DNA of 64,000 nt from Aldrovandia affinis. Taxonomy: Eukaryota > Chordata > Actinopteri > Notacanthiformes > Halosauridae. Where the stretch lies: positions 6,821,501 to 6,885,500 of the forward strand of contig JAINUG010000007.1 in assembly GCA_029706075.1 (NCBI GenBank), written 5' to 3'. Below the pieces are notes generated by a model that saw only the letters and a list, made by a program, of their open reading frames with translations, had not been told where the DNA came from and did not search any database. Positions 10,735-21,788 of the stretch are shown here, one piece after another. A program made the position numbers and the translations under genes. Numbering within the stretch: the stretch's first letter is position 1; every line of letters begins with the position of its first letter.

Positions 10735-11935
10735 TTTATTTTAATCAATCCAACGTTCGCTTCGCTTTTCATTCCTTGGTTTCTCTTGATTTTGTTATGT
10801 TGAATAAATATTCTTTGTTAAACATTGTATCTGTTTTGATGTTATAGAAACATTGGAATATAGCCAAAATAGTCCATTCCAAGAATTCAAAAATCCTTAA
10901 GGCTTGTCAATAGTTGTAGCTTTAATTTAAAAATGGAAGCATACATATATTCATAATACATAAGTGAATAATCAATTGAGACTGATAATTATTTAATTTT
11001 ATGAGACTGATTAAATATAACCTTGTGTGATAAAACCATAAGTATCTAGTACTGCATCTAGCCTAGACTTGAATAACCCAAGTGTTTTCTGCCTCTACTA
11101 CCCAACCTGGCCAGCTGTTACAGTTATTGACTCTCTGTGTAAAGAAAAACCTCCTAATATCCGTACGGAATTGATCTTTAACTAATTTCCACCTGTGGCC
11201 TCTTGTTCTGCTGACCCCACATATATATACAAAAATATTTGGTAGTTCACTTTGTTAATCCCTTTTAGGAATTTAAAAACCACAATCAAATCCCCACTAA
11301 GTCTCAGTTTGCTAAGCTTAAATAGATTGAGTGCCTTAAGTCTATCATCATAACTTTTACCTTTCATACCAGGTGCCAATTTAGTTGCCCTTCTTTGAAC
11401 TTTTTCAGAGCTTCTATATCTTTCTTGTAGTGTGGTGCCCAGAACTGCACACAGTACTCTAAGTGAGGTCTGACATTACATAACATTAATATAACCTCCT
11501 TTGATTTATACTCAATACTTTTTGATATGTATCCCAGCATCCTGTTGGCTATTTTCAGTGCTGTAGCACACTGCTTTGATGCAGATAGGCTTTGATGCAG
11601 ATAGGCTTTGATTCGTAAGTCTTTTTCAAATTGAACACCTACTAATTTTTCTCCTTCCATAAAATACTCCTCTATTATGTTTTTATTTCATACATGCATA
11701 ACTTTACATATAGAAATATTGAATGTCATCTGCCACGTTTCTGCCCACCCTTGGATTTTGTTTAAATCATCTAGGATAACCTTATCTCAAAGTACTCCAA
11801 AACATTCTGTACATTGCCTATACACTTAGGCATATTTATAACCTCTTCTCTAGTAAAGCTCTCAGCAAAGTAAGTGATTAGTGTGTTAGCAATATCCTTA
11901 TTATTATAAACTCAAGTTCCTTCTTAAGGAAATTA
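10735..11935 (-). mobile_element. CR1-like LINE 3' fragment (copy A)
   Basis: The minus strand encodes RT C-terminal sequence in two frames: FEKDLRIKAYLHQ, CATALKIANRMLGYI, NVRPHLEYCVQFWAPHYKKDIEALKK (11660-11364), and YDDRLKALNLFKL..LSGDLIVVFKFLKG (11379-11182). The 3' UTR down to about 10735 is repeated at 28345-28655. The 5' edge (11760-11935) matches the CR1 at 59300-59440 (the CAATATCCTTATTATTATAA segment), so both are one family. Confidence 0.8.
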
Positions 11936-11939
11936 TTTT

Positions 11940-14062
11940 TTCATATTTTCAGAAGGGAAAAGATACAATAATACAATACACAATTTTACTATGTTATCTC
12001 CCCTCATATTTCAACCCCCCCACCCTCCATAAATATATCCTCCCACCTAACCATCTTAGGCTCCCCCCCATCCCATTCCCCTTCTCCCCTCCCTTATCCC
12101 TCCCAGTACTAAGCCCTGACAGTACATTGAAAGCCTTATACATGACTAATAATAGTAATAACTAACATTACATATACATTATAACCTTAATAAAAAAATA
12201 AGATTCCAAATGAAATAAATATACATAAAATTAAAAGAATTGTAAATAAATACATAAAAATAAAAAGAATAAAAAGAAGTAATAAAATAATAATTATTGG
12301 GCCCTATTTTGGTGAATTAGGGCGGTATCGGTAACGCAGACGCAAATCGAAGACGGTGGCGTTTTAGGGCGTGTCTAACACAATTTTGGTCATTTCGTGA
12401 TTTAGGATGATAGCGCACCTCCGGCGCAGTTGTAAAAGAGGTTGGATTAACTTGAAAAAAATACATGTGGGTGTGGTGGGGGTTTGGTTTCATAATGGCC
12501 AATCAGAACACCTATTTTCTATCCCTTTAAATACCAGTGTGCTAACGCTATAGCTCCGGGGGAAACAAGGCGCACATTCATTTGTTATTTTCATGATTTG
12601 AGTTTATATTTTGAGACCTACATTGTTAAAAGAAAGTGTTTTATTTTACCATCTCTTTTTTTCCTTATTCGTAGGCTTTCCAACTTTTTCCAAAAAACAA
12701 CGTTTCTTTTCTTCTAACTTAATGTAATTGTTAAATGGAAAGTAATAAATAACAAACTCACAACTGCAACTAGGCCTGTTTCATTTATGTTCGTCATGCA
12801 GAAGAAACTGCATGTACAGCCGAACTGATAGCCGTCTGGCCAACTCCGGCTACCAAACCCAGGGTATCACTCACAGTATCGCCTTCGGCGTCCAATTATG
12901 TACTCCATTTTCTGTAGTGCAAATGGAAAGAATACAAACATATATTTATTTAACAGGTGTATCTTACTGAACAGTAGCGATGGATGGCCTGCTGGCCTCA
13001 GTCTTTTATGTCCGTGCATTGAATAACCACAAGCTGTGGTGAAATAGTTTTTAGCTTAATTGATTAGGCTTGCAAGTTACCCATGGATTGGACAATTTGT
13101 CTCAACGTGGGGGGAAATTCACAATATTCACAAAACATTCTCATGTGATTTCAGATAACCCTATGTTCATATGTGCGCATCAATAAAGTCACCAAATTGC
13201 ACAGAGGGCCAGCGTTTGCGTTAAGAGGTGGTCTAGTTGGACATTAACGCAAACTCATTATTTGACACCAAACTTGCATAGCGCCGACTGTTTTCATTGT
13301 CACACCCCCTATTGCGCTGCCCAACCCATAGTCATGCAAACGCCTTCATTGCGCACCACGAAATTGCCAAACTCGGCGGAGGTGGGAAATATTCAGTTTG
13401 CCAAAGATTAAACTGGCAATTCACCAGCGCTAGGTCATAATGCCGCTTAGCGTCGGCATGAAAATAGGGCCCTATGTTTCTAATCCAGTGAGCATTCGAC
13501 GGTGGGGCAGGGTCTTTCCACCTCATTAAAATCACTTGGTGAGCCAACAAAGAGGCAAAAGCAAGAGTACCTCGCTGTATTGTGGCTAGATTTAGTTCCT
13601 CAGGGGCAACTCCAAAAAGTGCTATGGCTCAGTATGACAATTAAATATTCAAGACAAAGTTTTGAAGAACGATCTCCAGAATCCCTCCACCCCAGGGCAC
13701 AACCAATACATATGAATCAAAGAAGCATTGATCCCCTTACATCTGTCACAGATGGGGTCAACATTGGGGTACATTTTGGCCAATTTCATTCTAGAGATAT
13801 GAAGTCTGTGAACAACCTTGAATTGAATGAGGGCATGGCGGGCGCATACAGAAGAGGGAGGAGTGGGCCCTGCATAGCACCAAGTCCCACATATCATCTG
13901 ATAAGGAGACTCCCATGCTATCCTCACAGCTGACAGGGAGAGGCAATTCAGTTTGGAAATACAATTATAAAGTTTGGATATCACTCCAACTCCCCCAAGA
14001 TTTACACCAAGACGATCATCCATGGGGCTGTCAGGGGAGCGCTGAAGGAACTGAGGTGCATG
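11940..14062 (-). mobile_element. L1-like LINE, 3' part, with nested element
   Basis: Minus-strand ORF2 C-terminal coding (14080-13480): IAWESPYQMICGTWCYAGPT, then the Cys/His region CDRCKGINASLIHMYWLCP followed by GFWRSFFKTL, typical of L1-clade ORF2 ends. The frame continues at 13550-13480 (WKDPAPPSNAHWI). An AT/C-rich 3' UTR extends to about 11940. The GGGCCC-ended element at 12299-13472 interrupts it. The 5' half of this L1 is at 15340-16830, and the RT palm between them is missing. Confidence 0.78.
12299..13472. mobile_element. non-autonomous DNA element with GGGCCCTATTTT ends (Harbinger-like)
   Basis: The left end GGGCCCTATTTTGGTGAA and right end ATGAAAATAGGGCCC are inverted. The inner borders are rich in short GCG/TAACGCA motifs (GGCGGTATCGGTAACGCAGA; GCGCTAGGTCATAATGCCGC), as in PIF/Harbinger MITEs of fish. 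No transposase was found. The flanks do not show a clean 3-bp duplication, so the superfamily call is tentative. It lies in the 3' part of an L1. Confidence 0.6.
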
Positions 14063-14067
14063 ACTAC

Positions 14068-14590
14068 TATGGCGTCCCAAGGGGCTGCACCGGAAAATGG
14101 CTGCCTGGCCCTTTAATTCTTGGGAGCCACTGGAGGAAACCGAGAAACTTCATTTGAAGGGGGTCAAGCGATTGGGACTACAGACAGCTGAATGCCATTT
14201 GGAGGCCAATTTAAAGGACTAGTTTGTGCCACATGGAGAGAGGAGTAGGGTGGCTGTTGTGGAGAGTGTGATAGAGAGTGAGAAGAAAACTATTTTGGAT
14301 TGTTTATAGTGTTTGACCCGGATTGTTTTGAGGACCCCCTGTGTGTACCGACTTTTGGACTGTGTGAGGAAATGACCTGGATTGTGACATTGGATTTTTG
14401 ACAAAGACAAAGCTAAGGATTGTGGACTTTGTGTTTGTATTCCCCCGAAGACCCCACCCTTTTTGTGTTTGTCAAGATTTGTTTATTAAATTATCGTTTT
14501 GTTTGTACTACTGCCTCCTCCAAGTTATTTACCTTGCCTACGCCCTCTGCAAAGGTCCGTGAGTGTCGCCCAACCCCTAGGGACACCACA
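14068..14590 (+). repeat. LTR of a Ty3/Gypsy-type element (family G)
   Basis: The segment ends ...GGGACACCACA at 14590 and is followed by a PBS. It is homologous end to end with the complete solo LTR at 58730-59293 on the other strand (CCCAAGGGGCTGC near the start; CCCAACCCCTAGGGACACCACA at the end). AATTAAA/ATTAAAT poly(A)-type sequence lies near 14487. The expected TG start reads TATGGC here, a mutated end. Confidence 0.78.
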
Positions 14591-14592
14591 TA

Positions 14593-14609
14593 TGGTGGAG
14601 AATGTGGGC
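14593..14609 (+). other. primer-binding site of family G element
   Basis: TGGTGGAGAATGTGGGC begins two bases after the LTR end, the standard position and TGG start of a tRNA-primed LTR retrotransposon PBS. Confidence 0.65.
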
Positions 14610-14692
14610 AGAGGGCATAATCTATAGGTATGAGGAGGTAGTGTAACTGAGCGGGATTTGTTTTTTTTGTTTTTAAAGGAAAAGACACCCTG

Positions 14693-15340
14693 ATGGAAGG
14701 TGACTGGACAGTGGATACAGCCATGGAGGCTTGGGACAAGGAGCAGGCCCAATTGGCACAAAGTGGTGCCCCGTGGTGTATATGCTGCCTGGAGTATGGT
14801 CACCAACCCATCAAGTGTTCCGAGAGAGAAGAATATGGCTGGAAGGACCCAAAGGAAGGATACGATGGAAAAGTCCAAAAGAATAATGGCCACTCCCGCT
14901 CGGTGGTGCTCCCTAGGGAAAAGGGAAAGAACCCAGGTAGGCCACAAGAGCAGCAGAATAGTGAAATAAGAATTGCTGAGATGTGTGCTGGGTTAGAGGC
15001 AGAGTTGGGAGAGGCGCAAATGTTCATAAAGGGCCAAGATGAAGTCATTCGAAAACTGGATAAATGTTGTCATGACCAGAAGAAAAACCTGGTGAAGAAC
15101 CAGAGGCAGGTGGCCGTGGTTGAAGACAGATGGCGAGTCACCCTCCAGGAGGTTCAGGAGCTGAAGAATGTCCAGACTGAGCTTTACAGGATGAAAGCTG
15201 AGTTGGGGACCTTGGAGGAATGCTATCTGGTGGCCGCTGGAAGATTGCTGGAAGAGCACACTGACTCCCTGAGGAAGATTGGGAACATGGCAGTGGAGCT
15301 GTCTTATGTTAAAAAAGGAGTGGCGCTTTTTAATAAATCA
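14693..15340 (+). CDS. family G Gag-like ORF with zinc knuckle and coiled coil (truncated)
   Basis: An open frame starts about 85 nt after the PBS (ATG 14693). An early CCHC knuckle, CICCLEYGHQPIKC (CX2CX4HX4C, about residues 29-42), precedes a basic stretch. From about residue 95 on there is a long heptad-rich segment (IRIAEMCAGLEAELGEAQMF, VAVVEDRWRVTLQEVQELK). A knuckle N-terminal to a coiled coil is the reverse of usual Gag order. It continues to 15403 only by running into L1 sequence, since from about 15340 the DNA belongs to the L1 on the other strand. No protease, RT or 3' LTR is present. Confidence 0.62.
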
Positions 15341-16830
15341 GCTTCCAGTCTGCAAGCCAAAACCTTTTTTCACATCAGTGAAGCAAAGAAATGGGACGTA
15401 TGAACCGCAATCTAGGGGGTCTTTGTCCTTTTTTAATAGCAAGGTTATACAAGCCTGGTAGAAAGTAGGAGGACGGGTCCCAGATTGTAATGAATCTGAG
15501 AAAACTCCCCAAAAAAGGGAAAAGCTATGCAGATAACTTTTTATAAAAATCAGACGGTAACCATCTGGGCCAGAAGATTTCCCAGACTGCATCAGCCTAA
15601 TTGCCCCTACTATCTCCTCATGAGAAATAGGTTTCTCAAGATCAGCTCCCAACTCAGGAGGTATAGGCGGCAGACCAAGGCCATGGAAAAAATCATCCAT
15701 GGATGTAGAATCCCCGGCAGACTCAGAAGTATACAAATTTGAGTAAAAGTTTTTAAACCTCTCGTTTATCTCAGTTTGATCAGATGTAATTGAGCCAGTG
15801 TCCGTGCGAAGAACGACAAAGCTGGTTGGCCAGAAATTTACCAGCCTTATCGCCATGCTCGTAAAATGAGCATCTCTTGTTTTAATAAGTTGATTTTCAA
15901 TGTGATTGGTGGTGAGCAGGTCGAATTCAGATTTAAGTGTCACGCGTTGCTTATAGAGATCCGGGGAAGAATCATTAACATATTGTCTATCAAGGTGCAA
16001 AATTTGGTTAGCTAGATCTACTTGCCTTTTTCTGGAGCATTTATTTTTATAAGATGCATATGTGATGATTTGACCATGCAAGTATGCTTTCAAAGCTTCC
16101 CAAATGGTAGCATTTGAGACCTCACCAGAAATATTAGTATTGAAAAAAAGGACATCTGCTCCGAAATAAATTTGATAAAATCATCGTTTGCCAGTAATAA
16201 GGTATTTAGTCGCCAGTGTCGCCTAGTTGCCCTTTCAGCGGGAAATGAAAGTTCCAGAACCAAGGGTGCGTGGTCCAAAATAACTATGTCCTGATAGGTG
16301 CAGGCACAAACACGGTGGACTAACTTACTATCTATAAGAAATAGTGGGGTATGTGTGATGCACATTGGAAAAGAAGGAGTAGTCTTGACCCGTAAGATAG
16401 AGAAATCGCCACGGGTCTGAGATACCATATTCTGAAATGAAAGATTGTATTTGTGCTACCGATTTACTGAGTGCCATAGGTCTAGGAGAGGAACGGTCTA
16501 ATACAGGATCCAAGCAGCAGTTGAAGTCTCCTCCAAGAATGAGCTGATGAGAATTCAAATCTGGGAGAGATTTAAAAAAACCTCATAAAAAATGTATTGT
16601 CATCACTGTTTTGAGCATAGACATTTGCCAGAATTACTGGGATATTAAAAAGCTTGCTTATCACAATAATTATAGCTTGCCTAACACTATAACGGCCATT
16701 TCTATCAGAAATCGTATTTGAAGAAATAAATGGTACTTGTTTGTCAATTAGAATGGCCACTCCTCAGGCCTTCGTCTGGAAATCAGAGTGGAAACAGTGC
16801 CCCACCCATCCCCTATGTAATCACAAGTGG
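15340..16830 (-). mobile_element. L1-like LINE ORF2: endonuclease and start of RT
   Basis: Minus-strand frames in order: 16760-16572 (GVAILIDKQVPF, VILANVYAQN), 16558-16328 (LILGGDFNCCLDPVLDRSSP), 16428-16090, and 16093-15338 (TDTGSITSDQTEINERFKNFYSNLYTS, LEKPISHEEIVGAIRLMQSG KSSGPDGY, FYQACITLLLKKDKDPLDCGSY). These are the AP endonuclease and the RT entry (motif 0/1) of an L1-clade ORF2. Frames are broken at about 16430 and 16100. RT breaks off at the junction with the LTR element at about 15340. Confidence 0.85.
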
Positions 16831-17027
16831 TCTGCCTTCCAACCAATGCTAAGCCTCCGGCAGCCTATAATAGTAATGATTTCATGAACTTTTTCTCTGA
16901 GAAGATTGAGAAAATTAGAGATGAAATTACTAAAATGGCACCTTCTGCTGTAGCGGACACTGATCAGAAAGCACAGGCTTACCAGGACAGGGGTCCTATG
17001 GCTACTCTTGAGTTTTTTAGCGCTCTG

Positions 17028-18171
17028 GGCCCGTATTCACAAATAATTTTATCTTACCACTAGGAGTATTTCTAAATCGCACTAAAACCTTTTAGTTAGG
17101 AGTCCCACCTTAAAACCTATTCACAAAGCTCCAAAGTCAAACTCTTACTAAGGAATTCCTACTATTGTGAAACTAAGAGTGAGGGTGGGGTTGACGTCGT
17201 TGCTAAGGATGACGTTGTTTCTCATGAACGAGCTTACTCAGAATGCCCACAGTGATTGGCTGATATAGGGGATGGGTCTCTCCCCGCGTACGGATCAACC
17301 CCCACGGTTCGGCACGCATATGATCCGCGGATTAATAGCTAAATTGAACCATCATAGAAAAATACAAATACAGCCGCTGTTATATAAACCATATATGTTT
17401 TGGTTTGCTTTGTTTTTCATACTAAATGCCTTTCTGGGAGGCATGTTTTTAGAAACGCGACCGAATTAAATAGAATTGAAACATTAGCGATCTTTTATTT
17501 TTTAATTAAATTAATTCAGGCATAAGACCACCCTAGTTACATCGCCTAAGGCGTACTGCATCTAAAAATGTATTTTGTGAAATTTTCGAATAAAGATTTA
17601 GTGAAATAACTTAAATTGAAAAACTTGGTCGCCGTTATTATTATTTTTTGCTGATCCGAAAAATGATCTGATGCACCCCTATTCTATTCTAATAAAGATT
17701 CTAAAATACAAATGTACGCTACGTGTCACTGATTTAACATGAAACCAAGAATACCGACTAGTCAATTGGTTACATGTCTGCATCTCGTAAACAATCACCG
17801 GGTATCTATATATAATATATATAATATTATATATATAATACCCTCGCGATTGAGCCGGTACCTTTTTATGAGCTCTGTATCATTCAATATCTCCAGTGTT
17901 GACGCGATTGTGACAACGATTGCCGCCAGCAGCAGATTTTCGGATCGCCGTGAGTAGGTCTTTAGTGACTTAGAAGTCCTCTTGCCTGCTTCTAACTTCT
18001 CCTGGACTTAGGAGCTGTTTTTAGCTCTCAAACCCTTTGTGAAATACTCTTATCCCAAAAATGTAGGACTCCTAAATTTATGAGTGACACGCCCATTATT
18101 TTTGGGACTTGCTCCTAAATTTCGCAGTTAAGACCAACTTTTACCCTTAAAATTCTTTGTGAATACGGGCC
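17028..18171. mobile_element. non-autonomous DNA element with 3-bp target duplication (Harbinger-like)
   Basis: Inverted ends GGCCCGTATTCACAAA / TTTGTGAATACGGGCC are flanked by CTG (17025-17027 and 18172-18174). Sub-terminal CTCCTAA/TTAGGAG motifs are repeated in both arms. The 3-bp duplication fits PIF/Harbinger. An AT palindrome (about 17805-17842) and an apparently foreign GATCC-rich segment (about 17281-17680) lie inside. It splits the family Y LINE. Confidence 0.75.
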
Positions 18172-18356
18172 CTGGAGTGGACTGAATTTTCTAAATTGGT
18201 TATGTCCTCCAAACCATCTACTTGCCAATTAGACCCAATCCCAACAAAACTTATTAAAGAACTTCTTCCTGTTATGGGGCAATCCATGCTAGACATTATT
18301 AATCTGTCTCTTTCATCAGGCTATATGCCAAATTCTCAAAAAGTGGCAGTAATTAA

Positions 18357-19468
18357 AGGGCTAAATGCTAAATACCTGAATATTCATTATTCATTGTCCA
18401 CACCTCTAAGATCTGTCAGATGGGCCATCTCACTGGGCCATCAGTGTTATATTCTGAGTTCCTGTTCTGTTGTTTTTGGTCTTTGTTTATTTTTCATTCA
18501 GTCCTTATTCATTATTCTTTATCCAGTATTGCATTTTCCCTGTTCTGTCACGTTCTGCTCCCTGTCTGTCCTTGTTCCGTTTATTTCGAGATCCACTCCT
18601 TGTCGTGTCATGCACTTCGGGAGTTTATACTTTCGGGGTTTTTTCCGCCTTCGCTTATTATCTCGTTTTCTTCCTTCTTACTTTCTAGATTGCACTTTGT
18701 ATATATTAGGTAGATGTGTATAGTACTAACCAACTAATCTACTAACGTTAGGGGTTTAGATTAAGTTACTAACACGCGGAATATGTTTAGCGTCACAAGA
18801 CGCTGAATTCATATATTTTCACAGTATTTGAAAACAAGCGAAATAAATAACATTTTAGGCTGTTCTTCTTTAGAAAAGTATTCTTCCATAGATCTTGTGT
18901 GCATATTGCAATTTGTTACGTTGCAACACGCGGAATATGTAGTCACAAGACGCGGAATTCATATATTGAATATATATACGAGTATTTGATAACATGGCAA
19001 ATCAAATATAGTTACTTACTGTTCGTCAGTTATTGTCTTCGCCGCTTTTCATCAATACTCTCAAACACTGCAGCGCAGAAAATCTTTCCATCTTGAATAA
19101 AATTGTATGTCTGTATAAAATCTTGCTTCAAATTGTCGGGACAGTTTATGTGTTTACGCCGGCGTTTTCACACATGGCCCCACGCCCCTCCCCCACACCT
19201 CCCGAAACTCGCACCTAGTTACCATGTCAATAGAAGGGGACGTTACTACCAGGTAAAAAAGAGAGTAAAAGGCAAGGTTTACTTTTGGTCTAATTAACCT
19301 AATTTAAAAATCCCATTTGATTTGCCAGTGCTCAAATCGGAAAGTTGCGATCTAAGGTTTCTGTCAATGTTTTTGTCGCGTGTGTATGATAAAATATCGC
19401 GAAGTTAGAAATAGTAATATACTTGTATTGCTGCTTGGATCGGCGCCGATCCAGCCGACCTCAGGGGG
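18357..19468. mobile_element. insertion flanked by TTAA (piggyBac-like)
   Basis: The insertion is bracketed by TTAA at 18353-18356 and 19469-19472. Removing it restores the LINE frame exactly (GCA GTA ATT AAG CCA CTT, A-V-I-K-P-L). The right end reads GACCTCAGGGGG before TTAA. The last 250 bp recur at 25617-25826. The left end (AGGGCTAAATGC) is not a clear inverted copy, so part of the element may be replaced or composite. No transposase is visible. Confidence 0.6.
18771..18996 (+). repeat. direct repeat pair within the TTAA insertion
   Basis: AACACGCGGAATATG followed by GTCACAAGACGC and GAATTCATATATT occurs near 18771-18818 and again near 18928-18968, with a GTATTTGAAAACA / GTATTTGATAACA end in each. 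The spacing is about 155 bp. Confidence 0.7.
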
Positions 19469-19927
19469 TTAAGCCACTTTTAAAGAAACCAAACCTTGAC
19501 CCAGAAAATCTCAGTAACTACAGGCTAATTTCTAATCTTTCTTTTCTCTCAAAAATTCTAGAGAAAGCTGTAGCTCAGACACTGACTTAATTCCTGACAT
19601 CAAATGACATCTATGAAACTTTTCAGTCAGGATTTAGGCAACACTATAGCACTGAGACTGCTCTTATTAAAGTTGTCAATGACTTACTGATATCAGCTGA
19701 CCGTGGATGCGTCTCTATTCTTGTGCTTTTGGACTTAAGTGCGGCGTTTGACACAATAGACCACCAAACTCTTCTGAGCAGACTTGAAAACCTAGTTGGA
19801 CTGCGTGGACAAGCACTCTCCTGGTTTAAGTCCTACCTGTCAGATAGGTATCAATTTGTGCAGTTAAATGACGAGCCCTCTGCGCTCTTCAATGAGGTAT
19901 TAAGACGAGCTAGCGTATAGACGTGGC

Positions 19928-20540
19928 ATGATAGCGCCTGTGTTTGGCTTTGCTGCTGCCGCTGCGCGTCAATCTCTACCTGTCCTATGCATTGTGTTGT
20001 TGTTAGTAGCTTACCTGTTTGTTCCTGAAGTGTCTGCTGCTCGGGTGTATGACCGTCAGACCCTCCTTGGGATCCGATCATCCATGGTGGAGTTCCATGC
20101 GTTTACTAAATTGGATGTTTTCCAGCCTCCATTTGTCCGGTCTCTCGTGCCGCTTCGCGTCACCTGCATGGAGGCTACCTCCACCAAAGCCCCGCAGACG
20201 CCGGAGGAAGAAGAGAGGGAAACGAGCTGGAACACAGGTGAAATTGCGGTGGCTCTGGAAGCAAGGATTCGCCTTTAATCCAGTACTGCTCTCAGAGGCC
20301 ACTGCCACAGTTGGATCCCCTTCGCCATGGCCCTCTACCACTCCTGGCGCCAGATTCTCCTGCCTCCGGCCTGTGTTCCCAGACCTGGTCACGCCCTGCT
20401 GGCCGACAGCTCCCTATCCGGGAAACGCGCTCGCTCTGCCTGGGTGGACGCAAAGCAGACTCCCGGTGCCTGCGCCCTCTGCCCAGGGCCTCTGCTGCGA
20501 CTGCTGTTGCTGGGTCCGTAGGCCTACCTCTCAAGATGGC
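19928..20540 (+). pseudogene. 5' coding region of family Z LINE
   Basis: Two overlapping frames carry the segment preceding the endonuclease: a hydrophobic start (VLCIVLLLVAYLFVPEVSAA), YDRQTLLGIRSSM, then in the next frame RRRRRKKRGKRAGTQVKLR. The Arg/Lys-rich run before the endonuclease is common in fish LINEs of this kind. A frameshift near 20200 joins the two. I know no enzymatic role for this part. Confidence 0.6.
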
Positions 20541-21482
20541 TCTGATTAATGCTCGTTCCATTGGGAATAAATCCTTCATTTTGAACGAGGTTTTCTCCTC
20601 AAGGGGCTTGGCTTTTTGTTTGTGGTGGAGACCTGGCAGAAGAGTGAGGAATATGCTCCACTTATAGAACTGTGTCCGCCGGACTGTAACTTTATTAGCA
20701 CCCCTAGGACCTCTGGACGTGGTGGAGGCCTCGCTGTGGTTTTCAGAGGCTGTTTTGCAAGTCGAACGGTAAGCACTGAAACTTTCTCCTCGTTTGAGCT
20801 ACAATTGACTAAAGTTGGTGGCTCAAATCCGTTCTACTGTGCTTTAATTTACCGCCCTCCTGGCTCAAATAGCTCCTTCATGTCCGAGTTTAGTGACTTT
20901 TTATCCTCCATTGTTAGACTGGACAGAGTCGTAATGGCTGGGGACTTTAACTTTCACGTTGATGATGAAACAGATCACTGTGCCGCTAATTTTCTCAAAC
21001 TCACCGAGTCACTGAACTTCATCCAGCATGTGACTGGACCCACTCACACTCACGGGCATACGTTGGACCTTGTGTTTTCGCTTGGCTTAAATATTGACTC
21101 AACTTGTTCTGAAGAACTGCATATTTCTGACCATGTCTGTATTATGTTCAACTTGTCTTTTAAGTTAGATCACGTGCCAGGTAAACTTGTAAAGTCCTCT
21201 CGTGTCCTTGGAAGTTTGTCGGCAGAGAAATTTTCATCAGCTTTCGACCAAAGCGCTGTGCAGTCCTCCCAAGCTGATGTTGATTATCTGGTCAGCGGTT
21301 TCAATTCCCATTGCTCATCCGTATTGGATAAAGTGGCTCCAATAAAACGCGCGCCGTGTTCAACAGTAAATCCATCTCCCTGGTTAAATGAAGCTATTCG
21401 CTGTTTCAGGCGTACATGTCGGAAGGTGGAGCGGTTATGGAAAGCCACCAAACTCCAAGTCCACCGTCTTTATTTAAAATAA
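20536..21482 (+). pseudogene. family Z apurinic endonuclease domain
   Basis: The frames carry MALINARSIGNKSFILNEV, then VETWQKSEEYAPL, GRGGGLAVVFR, CALIYRPPGSN, MAGDFNFHVDDETDHCAANF, and HVTGPTHTHGHTLDLVFSLG ending in ISDHVCIMF. The GDFN, TH..GHTLDL and SDH motifs hold the catalytic Asp, Asn and His of AP-type LINE endonucleases. A frameshift near 20615 and a TAA at 21480-21482 break it. Confidence 0.85.
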
Positions 21483-21699
21483 TTGCTAACTGATTTTAAC
21501 AATATGGTTAAAGATGCGAGAGCTTCCTACTTTGCTAATTTAATTAGAACTAGTAAACGGAACCGAAAGTGTTATTTGACACCATCTCTAACATTGTTAC
21601 CCCTGCACCCCGGTTTTACCCATATTTTCAAATAAGGACTGCAGTGATTTTCTTTCCTTCTTTGTGAGCAAGGTTAATTTAGTTAGGGTTAGCATCATC

Positions 21700-21733
21700 C
21701 CCCCCTCCCCCCCCCCCTCCCATCTCCCCCCCG
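21700..21733 (+). repeat. C-rich simple tract
   Basis: A polypyrimidine run of CCCCCCTCCC type (about 21700-21732) lies within the family Z LINE between endonuclease and RT and probably contributed to the local frameshift. Confidence 0.8.
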
Positions 21734-21788
21734 CCCATCAATTCTTAGTGACTTCTCTCCCATCTCCCTGAAGGACCTTATAGAACTG

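Noticed and set aside
12299..13472. 3-bp target duplication for the GGGCCC element
   Set aside because: The flanks (ATT left, TAT right) do not match. The superfamily call was therefore kept tentative.
17281..17680. Segment with CACGGTTCGGCACGCATATG and a GATCCGAAAAATGATCTGAT motif that looks like a separate hAT-type insertion
   Set aside because: I could not find paired ends or a target duplication, so it is only mentioned within the host element.
20078..20776. Minus-strand ORFs over the family Z LINE (104, 95, 66 codons)
   Set aside because: GC-rich antisense shadows of the LINE 5' region and endonuclease.
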